From Astragalus membranaceus (lineage: Eukaryota; Streptophyta; Magnoliopsida; Fabales; Fabaceae): 64,000 bases of DNA. The notes under the pieces are model-generated. The model was given only the letters and a program-made list of their open reading frames with translations, had not been told where the DNA came from and ran no database searches. Every line of letters starts with the position of its first letter. Within the stretch, counting starts at the first letter, position 1. A program made the position numbers and the translations under genes. Positions 1 through 9,822 of this stretch are shown in pieces. Where the stretch lies: assembly GCA_039519185.1 (NCBI GenBank), contig CM076849.1, forward strand, positions 106,397,806 to 106,461,805, written 5' to 3'.

Positions 1-129
1 ATTCATAACATATATTATGTGAGCTTTAATTAATTTTTTTTTAGTTTTTCAATTTTGACTTGGATTTTGTTTACATCTCTCATGTTTTTTTTTGGTTTAA
101 ATACATAAAAAAAAGGTGCAATAATTAGT

Positions 130-553
130 TGGTTTAGCTGGGAATGCTTCTAAATTTTCGATGTCTTCCTCTATTGCTGAATTTATGATTACCAAGACCT
201 TCAATATCATTGGTAATTATAGAAGCTCTGCTAACATCAAAGAGGTTAATTGGATCCCCCGACACCCTACATGATTAAGTACAATACTGATGGTGCTGCT
301 AAGGGTTTCCCGGGCCCTGCCGCTTGTGGTGGTATTTTTAGAGACAGAAGCGTTGCTATTCTTGGTTGCTTTTTTTCCTCCATTGGCAACAGTTATGCTC
401 TTCATGCTGAAATTATTGGGGCTATGTTGGCTTTAGGGATTTTTTGATAAAGGTTGGAAGTATTTGTGGTTGGAGTGCGATTCTCAACTAGTGGTTACCG
501 CCTTCAAGAATTGCAAAATTGTTCCTTGGAAGCTTAGAAATAGATGAAATGCT
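130..553 (+). pseudogene. LINE RNase H fragment (degenerate)
   Basis: This is the reverse-transcriptase-linked RNase H domain found at the 3' end of plant L1-type LINEs. The reading shows the motif NTDGAAKG with the catalytic Asp, then GPAACGGIFRD, then HAEIIGAMLAL with the catalytic Glu, and, after a frameshift near 445, LECDSQLVVTAF with the second Asp. At least two frameshifts (near 262 and 445) and a stop near 543 break it. Reading ceases at about 553, where a copia LTR appears to begin, so the fragment looks like the target of that insertion. No poly-A tail or zinc-knuckle region is visible. Confidence 0.7.
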
Positions 554-780
554 TGTCGGGTGCTAAAACTAAAGAAATAAGAGAGAGAGTTTAGTGAGTA
601 AGCTAATCATTTTTTGAAAATGTAATTGTTATTTTTTCTTGTTGATATTCTGATTACAATGGATTTATATAGTTGCTAGTTTGATCTAACTGCACAATGA
701 ATCACAACCGTACAATGATAAATGGTTGATATTGAATTTTCCAAGCGTTACTAATTGCAACTCCATTTATTTTCTATCAC
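554..780 (-). repeat. probable 3' LTR of the minus-strand Ty1/copia element
   Basis: On the minus strand this 227-bp stretch starts TGATAGAAAATAAATGG right after the end of copia pol and a purine-rich gacgagggag, and ends ...GCACCCGACA, giving TG...CA termini. A TATA-like CTATATAAATCC lies at about 661-672 on the minus strand. The partner 5' LTR is not in the window, so the boundaries rest on the terminal dinucleotides and on the break in the neighbouring LINE reading. Confidence 0.45.
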
Positions 781-2145
781 TCCCTCGTCAAACTCAGAGT
801 TAGGCCTGAGTAAGGCACCACTTTGAGTTTGAGCCTTAACTCCAAAAAATTCGTAGTGGGGAAGGGTTTTGTCAAAGCGTCCACAATTTGGACTGAAGCG
901 GGAACATGATGGATCTCCAAGTGTTGTCCCACGACCTTCTCTCTGACGAAATGGACATTGATCTCTAGATGTTTCGTATTAGCATGGAGAACAGGATTAT
1001 ACGCTATCATCACTGCGCTAAGGTTGTCACAGAGAAGCACTGGTGTCTGAAATGGAACATGCAGCTTTGTCAAAAGTGATTGAACCCACATCAACTCCGT
1101 GGTGGCTTTCGCAAGCCCTCTGTACTCCGCCTCGACGCTAGATCGAGCTACAAGCGATTACTTTTTGGAGCTCTAGGAAATTAAATTGGGACCAAAGTAA
1201 AGGCATGAGCATGAGGTAGATCGACAGTCATCGGGGTCACTCGCTCAATCGGAGTCGCTGTAAACACAAACAGAGAACGACATGTCCGACGGAGCAGGTT
1301 GTAGATGAAGCCCTAGGTGAGAGGTACCACAGATATAACGCAAGATCCTTTTGACGGCACACTAGTGTGAATCGCGAGGAGCAGAGAGATATTGACACAC
1401 TCTGTTTACGCCAAAGGCAATGTCCGGTCTTGTTAGAGTGATGTATTGCAACGCACCCATAATGGATTGATAATGGTGAGGATCTGCAAGAGTATCAGTG
1501 CCTTATTTTCTCAACTTGCTGGTGGACACTATAGGAGTAGTCATATCACTGCAGCCAGTCATATTGGCACGCTCAAGAAGATCAGCAACATACTTGGATT
1601 GAGTAAGAATCATCGAGCCATTGTACAGGTATTTTACCCCAATCCCTAGAAAGTAGGCAGGTGTTCCCAAGTGTTTTAGCGAAGATGTAGCTTGTAGTTT
1701 TGTAGTTAGGTCATGAATGAGAGTTGACGATTAGCCTGTTAAAAGAATGTCATCCACATACACTAGTGCTTATAGTTGTACCCCTGCCTTGGTGTAGATA
1801 AAGAGAGAGTGATCACATTTACTAGAAACAAAGCCAAAATGAAAGAGTGCTTGCTTCAATCTGTCATACCATACTCGTGGGGATTGTTTAAGTCCATACA
1901 ATGATCTATGTAGCTTGCAAACTAATTGTTTATTTTCTGATACAAAGCCTAGTGGTTGTTGCATGTAAATTTCCTTTTGAAGGTGTCCATTTATGAATGC
2001 ATTATTTATATTAGTTTGTTACACTTGCCATTTGTATGTTAGAGCTAGGGTAAGTAGAATTCTGATAGTAGCTGGTTTAATAACTGGGGAGAGAGTTTCC
2101 CCATAGTCTTTGCCAGGCAACTGGCTGTAACCTTTAGAAACTAAT
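777..2145 (-). pseudogene. Ty1/copia pol: reverse transcriptase C-terminal part and RNase H
   Basis: On the minus strand this reads through the copia reverse transcriptase and RNase H. From high to low coordinates it shows LHRSLYGLKQSPRVWYDRL, then the catalytic YVDDILLTG (about 1745-1770), TRPDIAFGVNRV, SVEAEYRGLAKATTELMW, and the end of RNase H with CDNLSAV, NTKHLEI and ALTKP. Stops follow the KAGVQL and LRK words and others, so it is not translatable as one frame. It continues the RT N-terminal part found at 4619-4957; the two are separated by a 2.47-kb solo LTR. The host element copied itself through RNA, but this copy is dead. Confidence 0.85.
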
Positions 2146-4618
2146 TGTAAGATCCCCAAAATAATTAAGATAATTATTTTGATGATTAACCCAATTAAAT
2201 TAATTTAGTGCTTAATCAATAATTTTATTAATTGAGTGCTAGATTAATTATTAATTGATGTAAGGTTTTTAAATGAATAATAGATAGAAAAGGGTATTTA
2301 TGGGATGTTAAAGTTAACTGAGGGCATAGAGGTCTTTTCCCCACACCCTCACTTAAGGTTTTTTTAATATAAAAAGGAAAGAAAAGAGATAATAGAGAGA
2401 ATTGAGAGCGAGAGTCGTAGGATAGAAAAGAAAGGAAAGAAAGAAAAGAATAAGAGAAAGGAACGAAGGGGAGAAGAGAAAAGGGGAAGTGATAAGCTAG
2501 GTGAGTTCTTCTTCTTCCCACCATTAGAATCCTCTTTTCCTTCTCTTCATTTTGATACCAAGAACAACCCCAAAAACTCACTATTCCCCTTTCCACCATT
2601 GTTGCTCTCAATATCAAAAAATGGGGGAATCTTGAGATATTCACTTCCTGTTTGGTTTAAGGAGCATGGAAACTTGAAATGGAAGCTTGGGTATTAAGGC
2701 TAGGGTGATTTTTGAAGAAACAAAGGTTAGGGTTTCATATTGGGAATTTTATGGTTGGAAGGTCAATTAGAGCTTAGAGGAGATGAATAGTGATTCATAG
2801 ATGTCATTGGGTGATGGTGAAATTTTAAGTGGATGTTTGAAGCTTAGGAATCAAGTTTGAAGGTTTTGGGATGAACTTGAAGCCATAGGAGTCAAATTGT
2901 TGGTGTCTTGAATGACGAAAATTGATGCTCCAAAGTTGAGTTTCTCGCATGTTCGTGAGTTTGAGTCGACGGGTTAGGTGAGTTCTTGGATTTAGTCGAT
3001 GTTTCGCTAACTGTTAAGGTTTATGAATATTGAGGAAATTGATGATTGAGGTGTGATTAAATGTTATGAGTTGTTGTTTGAGTGATTTTCAAGTTGAATG
3101 TTAATGTTTCGGTTTATTATTTGCGTTGAAAATTGTTTTCGCATAAAAACCGTTAAGAATTGGATTTGAGGTCAAATTCATTTTTAAAATTGTTGATGGA
3201 TATGTTTGATGTTGTTTTAGTGTTGAGGTTTGTGTTTTGATTGATGGAATGATGATTGATTGGTTGTTTGAGGGTTGATTTGGGCTGTTGTTAGGTTAGG
3301 AAATTGAGTGGAAAGGGTTTCGGAATTGATCGGAATAGCAAAACACGCAAAATCAGGACAAACACAGGAGCTGTCAGAGGCGCACGACCCGTGTGCCCCA
3401 GGCGCACGACCCGTGCGCCTAGTTCAAGCCAAGCATAAAAAGATTTTTGGGGCGCACGGCCCGTGTGTTTGGGCGCACGACCCATGCGCATAACTCTGTC
3501 CCCATGTTTTAAAACATGTCTTAGGCTATTTCTTTTGGTTCCAATCCTTCCCAAATCCCTTCCTTAACCCTTCTCAATGATGGTTGAATGTTTTTCGTCC
3601 TCGAATCGCTTATGTTTCATGATACAAAACGAGGAAAGAATTCATGCTATGTTTATGTATAAACCGAATAGTTTTGTATCGAGTTGTTTATGTTTCACCG
3701 TATACTACGAGTAAATTCATGATTATGCTTTAAATGAAAAACGAGTAAGGGTTGTATCGAGTGTGAAAACAAACAAAGTTTAAAGAATGGACTTCGTGTC
3801 TGAGTTAATGATAAGAATATGGCCTTGTGTCGAGTAACGGACTTAGTGTCCGGGTTAAGGATATAAGTTTATGACTTCGTGTCGAGAAACGGACTTAAAG
3901 TCCAAGAGGTTAATAAAAGATATTGAGGAGGATGACGATCCCGAGTTCATGTAGCATACCTAGCCGAGGGGAGTCATGAATCCAAAGCTAGGGCCCTAGC
4001 GTTATTCGTATAGATATATGGATTGGGGTTTCCGTTGATATTGGGCATTCTAGAGTGTCTAGCAATATATCACGGATTGTGCTAAGCCAAAGAAAAGATT
4101 AAAAGACAGGTATGAACAATAATGGTTCATAAGATGAGGTTGATCCACAAATAAGAGAAGTATGAGCGAGAACGGCTCATAAGAAAAAGGAAAACACCGG
4201 GAGAGGATATGTGAGGGGTGCAAAAGAACTCACTGAGATTTAAAATCTCACTGTATATGTTGTGGTGTTTTAAGATGCTCAGATTGAAGGAAGATCCTGG
4301 AGTGATCTTTAGGTTGTACTTTGTTTTTCCCGTATCATGTATTTATTCAGTTTAAATCCTTGAAGATTATTCAAGGTTATGTAGTCATTGTAACCTATCT
4401 TATAGTCGGACCGTAGTTATGTATATTATCTCGATTATGTACTCTTAAGTATTTATTTCAGATTTAGGTTTGACAAAGTTTTATCTCAAGTTTTAGATAA
4501 GTGGTTTATTTCTGCTTAAGTTTTAATCGGTCCAATTATATGAGCAGGTTATACTTTGAGATATGCTTTTAAGTTAATGCCTTTTTGATCACTGTGAGGT
4601 GAAGTTTAAGGTGTTACA
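2146..4618 (+). mobile_element. solo LTR of a Tekay/Del-like gypsy element
   Basis: The 2473-bp segment begins TGTAAGATCCCCAAAATAAT and ends AAGGTGTTACA, the termini typical of Tekay-type chromovirus LTRs, which also resemble the other Tekay-like LTRs in this window. It is flanked by ctaat (2141-2145) and ctagt (4619-4623), a 5-bp target duplication with one difference. It interrupts the copia reverse transcriptase. No internal coding region is present, so it is best read as the product of LTR-LTR recombination. Short reading frames inside it are not meaningful. Confidence 0.8.
3379..3489 (+). repeat. GC-rich near-palindromic repeats in the solo LTR
   Basis: Four copies of the word family GGCGCAC.GACCCGTGCGCC occur within about 110 bp in an otherwise AT-rich LTR. 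Each unit has self-complementary arms (GGCGCACG and CGTGCGCC). Similar GC-rich self-complementary arrays lie in other LTRs of this window. Confidence 0.75.
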
Positions 4619-4957
4619 CTAGTCGTGCTTTAAATTTGTTGATGGATCCATCAAGGTTTTGTATGATTTTATATACCCATTTGCACCCAATTGCTTGTCT
4701 ATTGGGTGGCAATTCAGTGAGAGTCCAAGTACCATTGTTGAATAGGGATTGGTATTCTGCCTTCATAGCATCAACCCAGTGAGGTATGGCTAGGGCAGCT
4801 TTCACACTAGTTGGTTCCATGTAGACCATGAAGACTTTAGGTTTTAGGTTGCTAGTTTTGGCTCTAGTAAGCATGGGATGAGTGTTAGTGCTAGGAAGAG
4901 GGTGTGGAGAGGGTGTAGAGGAGGGAGAGTTAGACTCAGATTCTGGAGGATTTGGAC
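4619..4957 (-). pseudogene. Ty1/copia pol: linker and reverse transcriptase N-terminus
   Basis: The minus strand reads MLTRAKTSNLKPKVF, then the RT start EPTSVKAALAIPHWVDAMKAE, NNGTWTLTELP, and IGCKWVYKI, ending KFKARLV at the solo LTR border. The next RT residues resume at 2145 with KGYSQLPGKDYGETLSPV. This joins the two halves into one domain and fixes the order of events: copia first, solo LTR later. On its other side the segment abuts the CACTA transposon at 4958-4960, which separates it from the integrase end at 9820. Confidence 0.85.
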
Positions 4958-4989
4958 TAGCACTAGTGCAAAATCAGGAAAAGAATTAG

Positions 4990-5262
4990 ACATTTAAAGT
5001 CAGGCGCTCAGATGCCTGATATGTTGACGCGGTGGCAAACTTGTAATTAAGAGGCAAAACTCGCGAGTTTTAAAGTCAAGCGAATACACGCCTGACTTCT
5101 AAAGCGAAAAAATAGGAAAAAAATTAGACTTTAGAAGTCAGGCGTGTATTCGCCTGACTACATAAGTAGACACAGTGGCAAACTTGTAATTAAGAGGTAA
5201 AGTTTTAAAGTCAGGCAAATACACACCTGACTTCTAAAGTACTAAAATAAAAAAAAAATTTC
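4990..5262. repeat. 5' subterminal repeats of the CACTA element
   Basis: Several copies of AAAGTCAGGCG alternate with the inverted CGCCTGACTTCTAAAG, often a few tens of bases apart so that a unit can fold back on itself. In En/Spm elements such repeats bind the TNP1-type protein; here that role is inferred from family knowledge. Confidence 0.85.
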
Positions 5263-5269
5263 ACCCTTC

Positions 5270-5640
5270 ATTCGCCTCACTCTCAGAATCAGAACACTCC
5301 TCTCCTCTCCATTCTCACTCTCACGCGAACCCTAAATGCAAAAAGCAAATCAAAACTCTTCTCTCTAATCCTTCTTCTTCTCTCTATCGAACCGATCCCC
5401 TCACCGTCACCTTCCTCACCCTCACTCCCTCACCGTCACCTTTCTCACCCTCACTCCCTCACCGTCACCTTCCTCACTCTCTCACGCTCACTCCGTTCCT
5501 CTTCGCACTGTCCTCTCACGCTCACTCTCTCACGCTCACTCCGTTCCTCTTCGCACCCTCCTATCTCTTCGCACCGTCCTCTCACGCTCACTTCTCACGC
5601 TTACTCCATTCCTCTTCCTCACCGTCTAGATCTGAAACTG
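5270..5640 (+). repeat. pyrimidine-rich tandem repeats inside the CACTA
   Basis: A C/T-rich tract holds three copies of a 29-bp unit around CTCACCGTCACCTTCCTCAC (5400-5480) followed by about three copies of a unit around CTCACGCTCACTCCGTTCC (5480-5620). It resembles a plant 5' UTR and sits upstream of the first recognisable captured exon. No coding meaning is seen from 5641 to 6170; that stretch looks like intron or junk with short TA-rich runs. Confidence 0.6.
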
Positions 5641-6170
5641 GATCTACAACTGGGGAACAGTAGATCTACAACTGGATCTAAAGGTTGGAGCTTTCCGAAG
5701 GTTAGATCGTGTTGTTCGGTCAGGAATCGTGTTCTTATTTTATTTATTTTTTTACAAAACGTGTTCTTATCTTTTAACTGCTTCGGGAATCACATTATTT
5801 TTGCAATTTGTTACTAGGAACCGCTCCTCCAAACCAGTGACTGAGGCAACCCATACGGTGGAGACGACGACAACATGAACTTGCCACTTACCTGAAGGAA
5901 ATTGAGTTTCTGGGAAGATGATCTGGGACACAAAGCATGAGGTATATTTATATATATTTGTCTGTAATCTCTAGGAAAATGGTATATATAGTTTTTTCCT
6001 TTGCTAAAAATATGTTCAGGAGCAAGAACTCATAATTGTTTGAGTAGATCTACATTTGGATGATATAACATTTTTGCTGAGTATATCTTGAGAGCTTCAG
6101 GGTACTTTGTCCTTATTGACAAGACTGTGCCAAAACAATGACTGCTTTTTTTTGTTATGTTTTCACCCAG

Positions 6171-7691
6171 AACTGGAGGACAAGAGAATTTCTTCCATTG
6201 CTACAAGTGTGGTAAGTAATCCTTTTTATTCCCATGCTTTTTTATGAGTAGTAAATAGCAACATCATTATTTTAAAATGTAGTAATGTACTACTAGTTTA
6301 ATAATTTCATTTTGATATGTTTGCATAGGTTGTTGCCACTCAACTCTGCTAAAAAACAATCACAAATGTGTGGAAGGAGCAATGCATGGTGCTTGCCCCA
6401 TTTGTTTTGAGGTAACACTTCCAACTTTCATGATTTAGAGTCAGTAGCTTAACAAGCACTTATAGGAAAACTAGAAGAATCTTGTAGTAGTTATGAATTT
6501 TTATCTATAAGGTTAGTATTTCATTTGTTTTAAAAAAAGCTTCTCATTCTACTTTTCTATGAAACCCTTATAACCTGATAAAGTTTTCATGGGCTAGGAG
6601 GTACTTGAAATCGAGTCTTATATATCACTATACTGCTTTTTAATTTGATGGAGGCTGATTCAAGCATACAAAATTGATGATTGCAGTTTTTGTTTGAGAC
6701 AAGAGACGCTGTTAATGTTATGTCGTGCGGACATACCATCCATAAGAGCTGCCTGGATGAGATGAGAGAACATAACAAGTGAGTGTTCAAAGATCTCACA
6801 GTCTCCTTCTCCATCTCTTTCTGAAAATTGCCCTGATTATTGTATTTGGTTCTATATTAGGTATGCATGCCCCCTCTGCTCCAAGTCAGTCTTTGATATG
6901 TCAAATGCTTGGGAGAAAATTGATATTGAAGTTGCTACTACACCAATGCCAGAGCAATATCAAAATAAAATGGTCAAGTGATCTTTTTTTTCGCCTATCT
7001 GATGCTACAAAATAAAATGGTCAGTTGCTCTTTTTTCGCCTATCTGATGCTACTTGTCGGTTTGTGCATACATAAGCAAATTTGTTATATGTTGCACCAT
7101 TTGCATATGCATTATTAGATAGAACATTGTGAAATTGTCAAACGCTCTTGAGACTGCAATGCTTGTGTTTTGCTATTATGAAAGAAAGAGACAAGATCTT
7201 CAACCAAAAAAAGAAAGAGACAAGATTTTGATATTTTAAAGGGTTAAACATGTTTTTAGTTTCTTTTATTACGACTTTTCAAGTTCAGTCTCTAAAAGTA
7301 AACTATTCTTTTTTTGTCCCTATTTTGCTTTTATAGGGATTATTTTCAAAGCACCCATCTGGCATCTTTTGTAAAAAAAGTTTTCAAAATAGAGGCTAAA
7401 AATGATTAAAATTTTTTAGGGGATAAACTTGAGAAGTCCTAATTCTATAGGGACTAAAAACATATTTAATCTTATTTTAACTTAGTTTAATAATTATCAC
7501 TGAACAATTTTGATTAAAATGCAGTCCTGTGCTGTTTTTTTTTTGCATGTTGAGGGACTAATGGTGGTGACTCTTAACAGGTTTGGATCCTATGCAATGA
7601 CGGCGACAAAACTTCTCATGTTCGGTTCCATTTTGTGGGTCGAAAATGCCCGAACTGCAATTCCTACAACACACGAGAGACAAGAGGCTGA
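6171..7691 (+). pseudogene. captured C-terminal part of a CHY/RING zinc-finger E3 ligase gene
   Basis: Five exons with good splice borders can be joined: 6171-6211, 6329-6411, 6687-6778, 6861-6972 and 7581-7691. The spliced frame is open to a TGA at 7689-7691. It reads GGQENFFHCYKCGCCHS (CTCHY zinc finger), then CPICFE through CGHTIHKSC to CPLCSKSVFDM (RING-H2 finger), a helical WEKIDIEVATTPMPEQYQ, and the C-terminal zinc ribbon WILCNDGDKTSHVRFHF with CPNCNSYNTRE. This order matches plant RCHY1/MIEL1-type ubiquitin ligases, which also have an N-terminal CHY domain that is missing here. The first CNDC of the ribbon reads CNDG, losing one zinc ligand. Family by recognition; 5' exons absent, so called a pseudogene. 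Confidence 0.85.
7241..7473. mobile_element. MITE inside the last intron of the captured RING gene
   Basis: About 233 bp bounded by imperfect inverted repeats: ttaaacatgtttttagtttc at the left, and tagggactaaaaacatattt at the right, whose reverse complement is aaatatgtttttagtcccta. No coding capacity. The terminal sequence resembles a MITE group common in legume genomes; that comparison is from memory. Confidence 0.6.
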
Positions 7692-8024
7692 GCATGTGGC
7701 GATAATATTTATCTACTGGTTTCAGTCAAACCACCATTTCATTTCACTTGATTTGTTCTGAACGCAGTGGCACTCGATTGCTGATGTGCACTGGTGGGAA
7801 TTTCGGCTGCATGCTTAGTCATATTCAAGGGGCTGGCATCTTCATTTTTATTTGATGCTTAGCTATTTCCTTTTGTTTTCAGTTCCTACAAACACTGATT
7901 TGTGTGCTGGTTTTTCTGTTTGTATAAAACAGTGGCTGAACGAAGCTTATGATGAAAAAAGACACCAACGAAAGGAACACGAACGAACAATGGTGGCTAA
8001 GTTGTTTTGCTTTTGTTTGGTCAG

Positions 8025-8912
8025 ATGCTCAAGTGGTTGAGCAGGCTGGTGAAGTGAAGAAGACCGAGAGGTAAAATTGGCAATCTATCTGTTTGTGTAA
8101 ATGTGTAAATATATTCTATTAGGATCTGATTTGGAATTTTTTGATATTGTGTAGGAAAAAGCCCAAATCGAAAGAGCCAAATGCGAAGAGGGCTACGGGT
8201 GAGAAAGGAAAAAAGGTCAAGGATCCTAACATGCCTAAGCGTCCTCTCACTGCATTCTTTATCTTCATGTAAGCCTTGTTCTGTTTATGATTTTTGTGAT
8301 GTTTAGGTTCTGTTGGTGAGTTTATATTTATGTTATTATCTTGATCTGTTGCAGGGACGATTTTAGAAAAACTTTTAAGGAAGCCAATCCTGATTCGAAG
8401 GATGTTTAAAGGGTAAAGAAAACCTTTATTAAATTGAAATTTGGTTTTGGCATTATTTTAAATCTACCATTGCTAGTATTTGTTAATCACACTATTTGTT
8501 TTTGAAACTTTAGGTTGGCAAAGAGGTTGGTGAGAAGTGGAAGTCTTTGACTGAAGAAGTAAGTTAGTTTTTTTAGGGTTTAGCTGTTGATTGATGTTAT
8601 GTTTATCATGGCTTATGAAATGGATCAATGGTTCTGGAGAAGAAGCCTTATTTGGATAAAGCTGCTGAACTTAAGGTAGAATATGAGAAGGCCATGGCTA
8701 CCTATAATGCTGGTGAGGATGACAATGCTGCTGAAGATGATAATGCTGCTGAGGATAAAGTATATTTCTTTTTATTTTGCTGGAGTTTATGTATGTTATG
8801 TTATTGTTTACCTTTTTTCTTTTCTAACTTGGTTGTTTTTGTTCAGGATCAAGAGGGATCTGATAAAGAAGCCCCTCCAGCAGAAATTGAAGAGCTCACA
8901 GATGAGGAGTAG
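8025..8912 (+). pseudogene. captured HMGB (high-mobility-group box) chromatin protein gene
   Basis: Six exons are recognisable with GT-AG borders: 8025-8070, 8155-8268, 8355-8412, 8514-8558, 8640-8759 and 8847-8912. The spliced product has a basic N-terminal arm (KKPKSKEPNAKRATG), the HMG box starting DPNMPKRPLTAFFIFM, then FRKTFKEANPDSK, VGEKWKSLTEE and KKPYLDKAAELKVEYEKAM, and a short acidic tail ending EIEELTDEE with a TAG stop. HMGB proteins bend DNA in chromatin. One nonsense codon, TAA at 8407-8409, replaces a Lys codon inside the box, and the first coding exon is not evident. An in-frame duplication of the EDDNAAED block is seen in the tail. Confidence 0.88.
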
Positions 8913-9436
8913 TTAAAGTATTGCAACTTTAGTTCTTTAAACTGGTTTACTAAGGGTGCCAAATCCTTGTTGGAAATTTCCATTTGATTTAATTAATTAA
9001 GCACAAAGGGTGCGAGATCCTTGTTGGATTGTTTTATAGAATGATGATGGTTTTAGTTGTTTTAAATGCTTAGGATATAGGTTTATGTGACAAGTGAGTG
9101 ACCCTAACATTTTGGCTTAGATAGTGAAAATTTCCTACCAGTCTTGGGAAGAGTCCCTGATAATTATTCTGTTAAAGGCACACCACTAGTTCTTGTAACA
9201 TACTGATTACAGATATTTGCATTTCCTGAATGTGAATAAGTAATAACTTTAAATGGTGCATGACTGTAAGAGTTGGCTTAGGTGGTGAAATACCTGATTT
9301 TTTATCCATTTTTTTGTAGCATATGGATTCTATCTCCCCGGATGATTATGGAGTGCTGAACTAAATAATTTTTATGGATTCTACCAAATAAATTTTTTTA
9401 TGGATTCTACCAAATAATTTTTTTTTTAAAAAAATG
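8913..9436. other. CACTA interior after the captured HMGB gene
   Basis: The first 150 bases could be the captured 3' UTR (a repeated phrase 'gggtgc.aaatccttgttgga' occurs at 8954 and 9008). The rest is AT-rich, with 'atggattctaccaaataa' repeated at 9373-9417. No gene is seen. Confidence 0.5.
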
Positions 9437-9805
9437 AACTTTTAAAGTCAGACGCAATATTGCTTGACTTTAAAACAGACTTACGAAGTCAGGCAATAAT
9501 AAATGCTTGACATTAAGTCATACTTACGAAGTCAGGCAATAATAAATGCTTGACTTTAAATCATACTTACGAAGTCAGGCGAAATAAATGCTTGACTTTA
9601 AAACTGACTTACAAAGTCAGGCGAAATAAATGCTTGACTTTAAAACTGACTTACGAAGTCAGGCGAAATAAATGCTTGACTTTAAATCAGACTTACGAAG
9701 TCAGGCTATCGCTTGACTTTAAAACTCCTTACATACAAAGTCGACTTAATAAAAGTCAAGCGGGCGCCTGACTTTAAATCCCCTTTTCGCCTGACTTTAA
9801 ATCCC
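9437..9805. repeat. 3' subterminal repeat array of the CACTA element
   Basis: Six to seven tandem copies of a unit of about 42 bp built from ACTTACGAAGTCAGGC followed by aataaatGCTTGACTTTAAA. Each unit pairs AGTCAGGC with its near inverse GCTTGACT, so it is both a direct array and a row of potential hairpins. It ends with two CGCCTGACTTTAAATCCC copies next to the terminus. Confidence 0.88.
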
Positions 9806-9822
9806 TTTTTTCACTAGGGTAG

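Larger units (their letters stand above)
4961..9819 (+). mobile_element. non-autonomous CACTA (En/Spm) transposon with captured genes
   Basis: The element starts CACTAGTGCAAAATCAGG and ends TTTTTTCACTAGGG; the reverse complement of the end, CCCTAGTGAAAAAA, matches the start apart from two of the first nine bases. A perfect 3-bp target duplication, tag, lies at 4958-4960 and 9820-9822. Subterminal repeats of AGTCAGGCG and its inverse CGCCTGACTT crowd both ends, as expected of CACTA elements. No TNP1- or TNP2-like transposase is seen. Instead the interior carries exon-intron copies of parts of two plant genes. It interrupts the copia integrase-RT linker. Confidence 0.9.

Noticed and set aside
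2228..2644. 138-residue minus-strand frame rich in Ser, Phe and Leu
   Set aside because: It falls in a purine-rich part of the solo LTR and resembles no protein I know.
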